The notes below the pieces were generated by a model, which did no database searches, was not told the origin of the DNA, and saw only the letters and a program-made list of their open reading frames with translations. Below, in pieces: positions 1 through 6,530 of a DNA stretch of 12,045 nucleotides; positions within the stretch are counted from its first letter, which is position 1; each line of letters starts with the position of its first letter. The stretch covers positions 1 to 12,045 of the forward strand of contig JAGBQS010000186.1 in NCBI GenBank assembly GCA_017632695.1, in the 5' to 3' direction. The DNA is from Bacteroidales bacterium (GTDB lineage: Bacteria; Bacteroidota; Bacteroidia; Bacteroidales; UBA3663). The position numbers were made by a program, and so were the translations under genes.

Positions 1-42
1 CGTGACTATAATTAAGGCCGCAAACAGGACCATTATCCGTTG

Positions 43-74
43 CAAAGGTACACAATTTTGAAAAGATGGGCAAG
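43..74 (-). promoter_or_regulatory. Leftward Bacteroidales-type promoter for an off-window gene
   Basis: Read on the minus strand, positions 50-43 give TACCTTTG, a full match to the Bacteroidales -7 element TAnnTTTG. Twenty bases further upstream on that strand, positions 74-71 read CTTG, one base from the -33 element TTTG, and the spacing fits the usual 19-21 bases. Transcription would start near position 35 and run left off the window, divergent to lepA. The gene it would serve is not visible, so this rests on the motif alone. Confidence 0.5.
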
Positions 75-93
75 AATTGCCCCTATTTTTTTT
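68..93 (+). terminator. Short GC hairpin followed by a T-run (possible terminator or operator)
   Basis: GGGCAA (68-73) and TTGCCC (77-82) form a perfect 6-bp stem with a 3-base loop, followed within two bases by a run of T residues. This is the shape of a weak intrinsic terminator for a rightward transcript entering from the left. It overlaps the -33 part of the leftward promoter at 43-74, so it could instead be an operator between divergent promoters. The sequence alone does not decide. Confidence 0.4.
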
Positions 94-128
94 AATATTG
101 TACTTTTTTCGTAAGCAAATGGATGGTA

Positions 129-154
129 TTTGCGTTTTTTTTATTACCTTTGCG
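129..154 (+). promoter_or_regulatory. lepA promoter core (TACCTTTG -7 box)
   Basis: TACCTTTG at 145-152 matches the Bacteroidales -7 element exactly and lies 52 bases before the lepA ATG, so the leader would be about 45 nt. A TTTG at 129-132 is present, but its 12-base spacing is too short for a normal -33 box, and no good TTTG lies 19-21 bases upstream. The block from TTTG through a T8 tract to TTTGCG is nearly repeated in front of the aquaporin gene (5411-5436). Confidence 0.6.
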
Positions 155-203
155 CACGAAAATTAAAGGCATAAATAAATCAGACTGACATTTGACAACC
201 GCA

Positions 204-2006
204 ATGAAGCATATCCGCAACTTTTGCATCATCGCACATATCGACCACGGAAAGTCGACCTTGGCAGACCGTCTGCTGGAATGCACCAAGACTATAGCCG
301 AACGCGACATGCAGGCTCAGATACTTGATAATATGGATCTGGAACGGGAACGCGGCATCACCATCAAGAGCCACGCCATCCAGATGGACTACAACTATAC
401 CGGAACTAAGGCCGAACAGGGCAAGTACGTTCTGAACCTGATTGATACTCCAGGTCACGTTGACTTCAGCTATGAGGTTTCGCGTTCCATCGCTGCCTGC
501 GAAGGTGCCCTGCTTATCGTCGACGGCACACAGGGCATTCAGGCACAGACCATCTCAAATCTTTATATGGCCATCGAGCATGATCTGGAAATTATTCCAG
601 TCATCAACAAGTGCGACCTTGACAGTTGCATGCCCGAAATGGTTGAAGACGAAATCATTGAACTGCTTGGCTGCAAACGCGAAGAGATTATGCGCGCTTC
701 AGGCAAGACCGGGTTTGGCGTTCCCGAACTGCTGGAAGCAATCGTTGAACGTATTCCGGCACCGAAGGGAGACCCGAACGCACCGCTGCAGGCTTTGATC
801 TTCGACTCTGTATTCAATTCGTACAAGGGCGTTATCGGGTACTTCAAAATCGAAAACGGTTCCTTGCGCAAAGGTGACAAGGTTAAGTTCGTGAATACCG
901 GCATGGAGTACGATGCCGACGAAGTAGGCATTCTGCGCATGGACATGGAACCCCGGCAGGAAGTAGGCTGCGGTGACGTAGGTTACATCTGTTCCGGCAT
1001 CAAGACATCGAGCGAGGTCCGTGTGGGCGACACCATTACCCATCAGCAACGGCCATGCGAAAAGGCCATTGCAGGTTTTGAAGAAGTGAAGCCGATGGTA
1101 TTTGCCGGCGTCTATCCGATTGACCCGGAAGACTACGAGGATTTGCGTGCTTCGCTCGAGAAACTCCAGCTTAACGATGCGTCCCTCTCGTTTGTACCGG
1201 AATCATCGCTGGCTTTGGGATTCGGCTTCCGTTGCGGATTCCTGGGACTGCTCCACATGGAAATCGTTCAGGAACGCTTGGGTCGCGAGTTCAACATGGA
1301 CGTCATCACTACGGTGCCTAACGTCTCGTACCATGTGTTCGACAAGCATGGCGTCATGAAAGAGATCCACAACCCGTCGGGCATGCCGGATCTGATGGCC
1401 ATCGAGCACATTGAGGAACCCTACATCCGTGCCACTATCATCACACAGACTGACTACATCGGAGGAATCATGAAGCTTTGCCTGGACAAACGAGGCGTGC
1501 TGGTGGAGCAGAAATATATATCAGGCAACCGTGTGGAAATCTATTTCGACCTTCCGCTCGGCGAAATCGTAATCGACTTTTACGATAAACTGAAATCCAT
1601 TTCGAAGGGCTATGCGTCATTCGATTACTATATCCATGATTTCCGTCCTTCGAAACTGATCAAACTTGACATTCTGCTGAACGGCGAGCAGGTGGACGCA
1701 CTCAGCACACTGACACATGTTGACAATGCGGAACGCTTTGGCCGGCGCATGTGCGAGAAACTGAAGGAACTGATTCCGCGTCAGCAGTTCGATGTGGCTG
1801 TGCAAGCGGCCATTGGAGCCAAGATCATTGCCCGCGAAACCATCAAACAGGTACGCAAGGATGTAACTGCCAAATGTTACGGCGGTGACGTATCGCGTAA
1901 ACGCAAACTGCTCGAAGCCCAAAAGCGCGGCAAGAAACGCATGAAGCAGATCGGACGGGTAGAGGTTCCTCAAACCGCCTTCCTGGCAGTTCTGAAACTG
2001 GACTAA
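204..2006 (+). CDS. lepA: Elongation factor 4 (LepA), ribosomal GTPase
   Basis: LepA/EF4 is a ribosome-binding translational GTPase that acts on stalled or mis-translocated ribosomes and on initiation, working in the cytoplasm. The 600-residue product shows the G motifs in order: AHIDHGKS (11-18, P-loop), RGITIKS (50-56, switch I), DTPGH (81-85), NKCD (135-138) and SGK (166-168). The C-terminal domain unique to LepA is present, with the basic stretch SRKRKLLEAQKRGKKRMKQ near the end, and there is no EF-G domain IV. Length matches the family (about 600). I chose ATG at 204 because the protein then begins MKHIRNFCIIAHIDHGKS, as LepA proteins do; an in-frame TTG at 192 would add four residues without family support. 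A -7 box lies at 145-152. The next gene begins 46 bp downstream with no terminator between, so the two may be co-transcribed. Confidence 0.97.
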   Translation: MKHIRNFCIIAHIDHGKSTLADRLLECTKTIAERDMQAQILDNMDLERERGITIKSHAIQMDYNYTGTKAEQGKYVLNLIDTPGHVDFSYEVSRSIAACEGALLIVDGTQGIQAQTISNLYMAIEHDLEIIPVINKCDLDSCMPEMVEDEIIELLGCKREEIMRASGKTGFGVPELLEAIVERIPAPKGDPNAPLQALIFDSVFNSYKGVIGYFKIENGSLRKGDKVKFVNTGMEYDADEVGILRMDMEPRQEVGCGDVGYICSGIKTSSEVRVGDTITHQQRPCEKAIAGFEEVKPMVFAGVYPIDPEDYEDLRASLEKLQLNDASLSFVPESSLALGFGFRCGFLGLLHMEIVQERLGREFNMDVITTVPNVSYHVFDKHGVMKEIHNPSGMPDLMAIEHIEEPYIRATIITQTDYIGGIMKLCLDKRGVLVEQKYISGNRVEIYFDLPLGEIVIDFYDKLKSISKGYASFDYYIHDFRPSKLIKLDILLNGEQVDALSTLTHVDNAERFGRRMCEKLKELIPRQQFDVAVQAAIGAKIIARETIKQVRKDVTAKCYGGDVSRKRKLLEAQKRGKKRMKQIGRVEVPQTAFLAVLKLD

Positions 2007-2052
2007 TTATCATATAAAACAACCGAACAAACAACTCTTTATTTTAATCGTC

Positions 2053-3348
2053 ATGGAACATGTTATTCCTGCATGGATGTTGATTCCGTTCGTTGCAATG
2101 CTGCTATGCATCGCCATCCTTCCGCTTACCAGATTAGAGGAATGGTGGGAACACAACCTCCACAAACTTTATGTATCTCTGCTTTTGGGCATCCCCGTCG
2201 GCATCTGGCTCGTGGCTAACGGCATGGGACACGAACTCGAGCATCAGATGGTTTACGATTATGTACCGTTCATTCTGCTGCTGATGGCACTGTTCGTCAC
2301 AACAGGCGGAATCCGCATCAAGGGTGACCTTGTTGCAAAACCTGTTACAAACACCTGCATCATGGCCGTAGGTTGGGTATTGGCTTCGTTTATGGGCACT
2401 ACAGGAGCAGCCATGCTGCTTATCCGACTGCTCATTCAGACCATCAGCCAGCGCAAATACAAGGCACACACCATCCTGTTCTTCATTGCCATTGTTGCCA
2501 ACTGCGGTGGTCTGCTGACCCCACTGGGTGACCCGCCGCTCTTCCTGCTCTTCCAAAAAGGAGCCGACTTCACCTGGTTCTTCTCCCTCACACCAGAATG
2601 GGCAGTTACCGGTCTTTTGCTTCTGATTACCTATTTCTGCATGGATTCGTACTACTACAAGAAGGAACCGAAAGAGAATCTTGAAGCTGACCTGACACAG
2701 AAGACTGCTATTTCGTTCGGCGGACTGATCAACATCTTCTGGCTTCTTTGCGTGATTGCATCTACAATGTTCATCAACGGCAAGTACATTCCTGCCATGG
2801 CCGAACACGATGCACCTTTCTACACCAAACTGCTGCGCGAATGGGCGTTTATTCTCATCATCGTGTTAAGCATGGTAACCACTAAGAAGCAGACCCGTAT
2901 TGATAACAACTTCTCATGGACCCCGATTCTGGAGGTAGCCTGTGTATTCATAGGAATCTTCGCCACCATGACTCCGGCGCTGATGTTCCTGGGTAATATG
3001 AAAGAAGAGATTCAGCAGGTTCTTTCTGAGCCTTGGCACTATGTTTACTGTACCGGTATTCTGTCGGCGTTTCTCGATAATGCTCCGACAGCTATGGTCT
3101 TCAACGAAATGGCTCCTTCTAACCCGATGGTACCCGGTCTGGCAAGCGATCTGTATCTCCGCGCTGTATCAATCGGTGCCGTATTCTTCGGTGCCCTCAC
3201 CTATATTGGCAACGGACCTAACTTCATGGTCAAGAGCATTGCCGAACAAAGCGGCATCAAGATGCCAAGTTTCTTCGGATACATGATCAAATTCTCCCTC
3301 TTAATCTGTCTGCCGATCTACATTATCGTACAGGTGATTTTCATTTAA
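2053..3348 (+). CDS. NhaD/CitM-type sodium:proton antiporter-like permease
   Basis: This is a 431-residue inner-membrane permease of the ion transporter (IT) superfamily, in the branch usually annotated in Bacteroidota as sodium:proton antiporter (NhaD-like). By family it would exchange Na+ for H+; the substrate is inferred and a carboxylate carrier cannot be excluded. About ten to twelve hydrophobic segments are visible. Two related re-entrant motifs mark the two halves: GTTGAAMLLIRLLI (115-128) followed by LLTPLGDPPLFL (154-165), and LDNAPTAMVF (341-350) followed by YIGNGPNFMVKSIAE (384-398). This two-half pattern with TPLGDPP and GNGPN is typical of the group. It follows lepA by 46 bp, which contains no promoter or terminator I can see, and is followed by a hairpin with a T-rich tail. 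ATG at 2053 is the first plausible start and gives a hydrophobic first segment straight away. Confidence 0.85.
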   Translation: MEHVIPAWMLIPFVAMLLCIAILPLTRLEEWWEHNLHKLYVSLLLGIPVGIWLVANGMGHELEHQMVYDYVPFILLLMALFVTTGGIRIKGDLVAKPVTNTCIMAVGWVLASFMGTTGAAMLLIRLLIQTISQRKYKAHTILFFIAIVANCGGLLTPLGDPPLFLLFQKGADFTWFFSLTPEWAVTGLLLLITYFCMDSYYYKKEPKENLEADLTQKTAISFGGLINIFWLLCVIASTMFINGKYIPAMAEHDAPFYTKLLREWAFILIIVLSMVTTKKQTRIDNNFSWTPILEVACVFIGIFATMTPALMFLGNMKEEIQQVLSEPWHYVYCTGILSAFLDNAPTAMVFNEMAPSNPMVPGLASDLYLRAVSIGAVFFGALTYIGNGPNFMVKSIAEQSGIKMPSFFGYMIKFSLLICLPIYIIVQVIFI

Positions 3349-3361
3349 TTGTTAATTTATT

Positions 3362-3437
3362 TTGGAATTACTTCCAATCAAACCCTATAATTTGGGCATT
3401 CCGGACACAAACGGCGTGCCCAAATCTTATTTTATGT
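3362..3437 (+). terminator. Terminator after the antiporter gene
   Basis: ATTTGGGCA (3390-3398) pairs perfectly with TGCCCAAAT (3417-3425); inside it CCG (3401-3403) can pair with CGG (3412-3414) across a small internal loop. A T-rich stretch follows at once. A smaller hairpin, TTGGAA (3362-3367) with TTCCAA (3372-3377), precedes it, 13 bp after the stop codon. Together they would end the lepA-antiporter transcript. Confidence 0.75.
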
Positions 3438-3542
3438 TAAAATTTGCTTGGTTTTACCCTGGGAAGTGCCTTTACTTGCTTAATGATAAATAAAAAAGAG
3501 CGATTATGGGCAGGAACTATTTTTTTATATATAAATAATGCC

Positions 3543-3576
3543 TACCTTTGCCATGTCAAAACTAAAAAAGTGACAT
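3543..3576 (+). promoter_or_regulatory. Promoter of the acyl-CoA synthetase gene with an inverted repeat at the start site
   Basis: TACCTTTG at 3543-3550 matches the Bacteroidales -7 element. No TTTG lies 19-21 bases upstream; a T-rich stretch (3520-3527) occupies that place. Just downstream, ATGTCA (3553-3558) and TGACAT (3571-3576) are perfect inverted 6-mers separated by 12 bases. They span the expected transcription start near 3557, so they may be an operator or a hairpin at the 5' end of the mRNA. The leader to the ATG at 3615 would be about 58 nt. Confidence 0.55.
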
Positions 3577-3614
3577 ACAATCCAATCTCTCATCTGGAAT
3601 AAATACTAAGACCA

Positions 3615-5330
3615 ATGATTGAACGTTTTCTGAAGCAGACCGAATTCTCTTCTTATGAGGATTTCATGCAGAACTACCATGTTGAGATACCGGAGCATTT
3701 TAACTTTGGCTACGATGTTGTAGATGTTTATGCAGAAACCGAGCCCGAAAAAGAAGCCCTACTGTGGACCAATGACCGCGGCGACGTAAAGCACATCAAC
3801 TACGGCGAGTATAAGGAACTGTCGGACAAAGCAGCCAGTTACCTGCAAACGCTTGGCATCGGACGGGGCGATTGTGTAATGCTCATCCTGAAGCGACGCA
3901 TCGAATGGTGGATTACAATGGTAGCTCTTCACAAGATCGGGGCTGTTGCCATTCCGGCAACACACCTGCTGACCGACAAGGACATCATTTACCGTTGTCA
4001 CGAGGCAGACATCAAAGCTATAGTAGCTGTTGGCGATGACCAGATTCTGCGCAATATTTATGCTGCCAGAGCCTTCTGCCCTTCTCTGAAGCATTGCATT
4101 TCCATCGGTCCGGAGGTTCCGCAAGGCTGGGACAACTATTGGCAGGGGCTGATGATGGCTCCGAAGTTCAAGAGTTTGAAAGGACAGAACGACATTCACG
4201 ACAATTTCCTGATGTATTTTACATCGGGCACCTCCGGGGAACCCAAAATGGTTATGCACGACTATACCTATCCCCTTGCCCACATTCTGACAGCCAAGTA
4301 CTGGCACAATGTACACGAAGGATCACTGCATCTCACGGTAGCCGATACAGGTTGGGGCAAAGCGGTATGGGGAAAGTTTTATGGCCAGATGATTTGCGGC
4401 GCTACGGTTTTCATCTACGACTTCGAAGGACGGTTCATCGCCCAAAACCTGCTGCAGGTTATGCAGGACTTCAAGGTAACTTCTTTCTGTGCTCCCCCGA
4501 CTGTTTATCGCTTCATGATTCGGGAGGACTTGAACAGCTTTGACCTGTCGCATCTGGAATACTGTACTACTGCAGGCGAGGCTCTGAATCCAAGCGTGTT
4601 CAGGGATTGGAAGGAAAAGACCGGCATCATGATTTACGAAGCCTACGGACAAACCGAGACAACCCTTGTATTGGGTACCTATCCTTATGTCAGCCCGAAT
4701 CCCGGTGCCATGGGCGTGCCGAATCCGCAATTCGTGGTCGATGTTCTCGACAACGAAGGGAACCGATGCAAACCGGGAGAACACGGACAACTGGTTATCC
4801 GTGCCGGGATTGCCGGACAGCAAGGCATCGTCCCTCCCGGCATCAGTCCGTTAAAATCAACAGCTGAGAAACCCTTAGGCCTCTTCAAAGAATACTATCA
4901 GCACCCCGGACTGACCGAAAAAGCGCACTATGGCGGCATTTACTATACCGGCGATGTTGTTTATTACGACGAACAGGGTTATTTCTGGTTTGTTTCGCGC
5001 GCCGATGATGTTATCAAAAGTTCCGGCTACCGTATCGGTCCGTTTGAAGTCGAATCGGCCCTGATGAGCCATCCAGCAGTTGTGGAATGCGCCATTACCG
5101 GAGTTCCCGATGAAATCCGTGGACAGGTCGTTAAGGCAACCATTGTATTAGGCAACGAATGGAAGTCAAAAGCAGGTCCTGAACTGGTCAGCGAACTTCA
5201 GGATTACGTCAAAAGGCAGACTGCTCCATACAAGTATCCGCGTGTTATCGAGTTCGTGGAAGAACTGCCGAAAACCATTTCCGGCAAAATCCGTCGCGTT
5301 GAGATACGCGACCACGATTGCAAGAAATAA
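3615..5330 (+). CDS. AMP-forming acyl-CoA synthetase (medium-chain / acetyl-CoA synthetase-like)
   Basis: Members of this ANL family activate a carboxylic acid with ATP to an acyl-adenylate and then form the acyl-CoA, in the cytoplasm. The 571-residue protein carries the core motifs in order: YFTSGTSGEPKM (201-212, P-loop-like A3), YEAYGQTET (341-349, A5), YYTGDVVYYDEQGYF (443-457, A7 with the ribose-binding Asp), SRADDVIKSSGYRIGPFEVE (461-480, A8 hinge) and PKTISGKIRR (552-561), where K558 is the expected catalytic lysine. DTGWGKAVWGKFYGQ (244-258) is typical of the medium-chain acyl-CoA synthetase (MACS) branch rather than of long-chain ligases. Length fits that branch; classical acetyl-CoA synthetase is longer, about 650. 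The acid used (acetate, butyrate, branched-chain or aromatic) cannot be read from sequence. The gene appears monocistronic, with its own promoter and a strong terminator 48 bp after the stop. Confidence 0.9.
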   Translation: MIERFLKQTEFSSYEDFMQNYHVEIPEHFNFGYDVVDVYAETEPEKEALLWTNDRGDVKHINYGEYKELSDKAASYLQTLGIGRGDCVMLILKRRIEWWITMVALHKIGAVAIPATHLLTDKDIIYRCHEADIKAIVAVGDDQILRNIYAARAFCPSLKHCISIGPEVPQGWDNYWQGLMMAPKFKSLKGQNDIHDNFLMYFTSGTSGEPKMVMHDYTYPLAHILTAKYWHNVHEGSLHLTVADTGWGKAVWGKFYGQMICGATVFIYDFEGRFIAQNLLQVMQDFKVTSFCAPPTVYRFMIREDLNSFDLSHLEYCTTAGEALNPSVFRDWKEKTGIMIYEAYGQTETTLVLGTYPYVSPNPGAMGVPNPQFVVDVLDNEGNRCKPGEHGQLVIRAGIAGQQGIVPPGISPLKSTAEKPLGLFKEYYQHPGLTEKAHYGGIYYTGDVVYYDEQGYFWFVSRADDVIKSSGYRIGPFEVESALMSHPAVVECAITGVPDEIRGQVVKATIVLGNEWKSKAGPELVSELQDYVKRQTAPYKYPRVIEFVEELPKTISGKIRRVEIRDHDCKK

Positions 5331-5377
5331 GTCATTATTTGACACAATAAATAGCGTTTTCAGACATATTATCAGGG

Positions 5378-5424
5378 AATGGCCAAAAAATCTTCGGTTT
5401 TTTGGCCATTTTTGTATTTTTTTT
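5378..5424 (+). terminator. Strong intrinsic terminator of the acyl-CoA synthetase gene
   Basis: AATGGCCAAAAAA (5378-5390) and TTTTTTGGCCATT (5398-5410) form a perfect 13-bp stem with a 7-base loop containing TTCG, followed by a T-rich tail to 5424. Because the stem contains both an A-run and a T-run it could also act on leftward transcripts. Its distal arm and tail overlap the promoter region of the aquaporin gene. Confidence 0.9.
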
Positions 5425-5450
5425 ATTACATTTGCGGCGTGTTAATTAAC
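5401..5450 (+). promoter_or_regulatory. Aquaporin gene promoter with a palindrome at the start site
   Basis: TACATTTG at 5427-5434 matches the -7 element TAnnTTTG. TTTG at 5401-5404, inside the terminator stem, lies 22 bases upstream, slightly more than the usual 19-21, and could be the -33 element; a second TTTG at 5411-5414 is too close. GTTAATTAAC (5441-5450) is a perfect 10-bp palindrome at the expected start site and may be an operator. In the leader, GTTTTAT (5451-5457) could pair with ATAAAAC (5478-5484). Confidence 0.6.
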
Positions 5451-5521
5451 GTTTTATACCATAGACAATGTTTGGGCATAAAACAAAGTCGTTCAACAAA
5501 ACCTTAAAAAACTAACATCAA

Positions 5522-6193
5522 ATGAAAAAGTATTTTGCTGAGTTGGTTGGTACTTTCGTACTTACCTTGTTAGGATGCGGCACTGCCGTCAGTTTGAATT
5601 GTGGAGCAGATACTGCTTCCGTTGTCGGAACAGCTGTTGCCTTCGGTTTAGCCGTTGTAGCTATGGCCTATGCCATTGGCGGAGTTTCCGGATGTCATAT
5701 CAATCCTGCCATCACCATCGGATGTCTTGTTTCGAAGAGAATCACAGGCAAGGACGCTGCCATGTACATCATCTTCCAGATTATCGGTGCGATTCTGGCA
5801 TCAGCCGTTCTCTATGCCATGGTTTCGACAGGAGCCAACGGCGGCGGAACCTCTACGGGCGCCAATGCTTGCGCTTACGGGCAACTGAACGGTTTTATTG
5901 TTGAAGTTGTTCTGACCTGCATCTTCGTATTGGTTGTTCTGGGCTCTACCGACGAGAAGAAGGGCGCCGGCAATCTGGCTGGTCTGGCTATCGGTCTGTC
6001 GCTGATTCTGATTCACCTGGTAGGCATTCACTACACAGGCACCTCTGTTAACCCGGCCCGTTCCATCGGTCCTGCTATTTTCCAGGGCGGACAGGCCCTT
6101 ACCGATCTGTGGGTGTTCATCTGTGCTCCTATTGTAGGTGCAGTTCTGGCAGCCCTTATCTGGTGCGGCATCGGCGGCGAAGAGAAGAAGTAA
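5522..6193 (+). CDS. aqpZ: Aquaporin Z-like water channel (MIP family)
   Basis: This is an inner-membrane channel for passive water movement. The 223-residue protein has the length and six-helix pattern of MIP channels and both signature loops: SGCHINPAITIG (56-67) and TSVNPARSIGP (174-184), each with NPA (61-63 and 177-179). The residues that set selectivity can be placed by comparison with E. coli AqpZ: F41 in AFGLAV, H165 in LIHL, T174, and R180 directly after the second NPA. This Phe-His-Thr-Arg set is that of water-specific aquaporins; glycerol facilitators have a Gly in place of the His and an Asp after the second NPA. ATG at 5522 starts with MKKYFAELVGTF, which matches family N-termini. 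The gene appears monocistronic, with a promoter at 5427-5434 and a terminator 54 bp downstream. Confidence 0.95.
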   Translation: MKKYFAELVGTFVLTLLGCGTAVSLNCGADTASVVGTAVAFGLAVVAMAYAIGGVSGCHINPAITIGCLVSKRITGKDAAMYIIFQIIGAILASAVLYAMVSTGANGGGTSTGANACAYGQLNGFIVEVVLTCIFVLVVLGSTDEKKGAGNLAGLAIGLSLILIHLVGIHYTGTSVNPARSIGPAIFQGGQALTDLWVFICAPIVGAVLAALIWCGIGGEEKK

Positions 6194-6247
6194 TCCTGCA
6201 AATGTGATACACTGGTATCAGATCTTTTAATATAGACATTTTCAAAA

Positions 6248-6289
6248 AGCGGGTGCGTCTGAAAGAAGACTCACCCGCTACCTTTTTTA
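6248..6289 (+). terminator. Terminator of the aquaporin gene, possibly bidirectional
   Basis: AGCGGGTG (6248-6255) pairs with CACCCGCT (6272-6279), and GTCT (6257-6260) pairs with AGAC (6267-6270) after one mismatch, giving a 12-bp interrupted stem with a 6-base loop. A run of six T residues follows at 6283-6288. On the left flank AAAAA (6244-6248) gives a T-run on the other strand, so leftward transcripts could also stop here. Confidence 0.85.
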
Positions 6290-6476
6290 TATGTAAACTT
6301 AGTATCTTATTATGAATTGCCTTGAATAGGACTTTCTCAGTTACTTTGGAGTAATTGAGGTTTACGCTTAAAGATATAACCTCTGCTGCTATAATTACAG
6401 GAACAACAACCTGCAGTTTATCGGAAACTTACATAATATAAATTGCCATAAGATATCTCTTTCAGACGTAGACAAA
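6290..6476. other. Gene-free stretch between convergent terminators, with one hairpin
   Basis: No credible reading frame or tRNA is visible here. One clear structure is present: CTCAGTTACT (6336-6345) and AGTAATTGAG (6350-6359) form a 10-bp stem with a single G-T wobble and a TTGG loop. No T-run follows on either strand, so it is not an obvious terminator. A small 4-bp stem, CAGG with CCTG around 6399-6414, is probably chance. Confidence 0.4.
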
Positions 6477-6517
6477 CAACAAAAAACCCGGAGATAGCTC
6501 CCCGGGTTTTATTGTTG
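6477..6517 (-). terminator. Terminator of the susCD operon
   Basis: AAAACCCGG (6483-6491) and CCGGGTTTT (6502-6510) pair around a GAG/CTC extension with a 2-base bulge, and the stem can extend outward through CAACAA (6477-6482) with TTGTTG (6512-6517). On the minus strand the distal arm ends in a run of T residues (plus-strand A-run 6481-6486). It lies 14-54 bases after the susD stop codon and fits the end of the operon. Confidence 0.85.
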
Positions 6518-6530
6518 GAATCTCTATCCA

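Noticed and set aside
192..203. TTG start for lepA four codons upstream
   Set aside because: LepA proteins begin with M-x-x-IRNFCIIAHIDHGKS; ATG at 204 gives exactly this, and no ribosome-binding feature favours the TTG.
2134..2808. Minus-strand 224-residue open frame
   Set aside because: It lies wholly inside the antiporter gene, is rich in Cys, Gln and His with no recognisable domain, and is a shadow of a strongly supported membrane protein gene.
3759..4316. Minus-strand 185-residue open frame
   Set aside because: Antisense shadow of the acyl-CoA synthetase gene, across its conserved ATP-binding motif.
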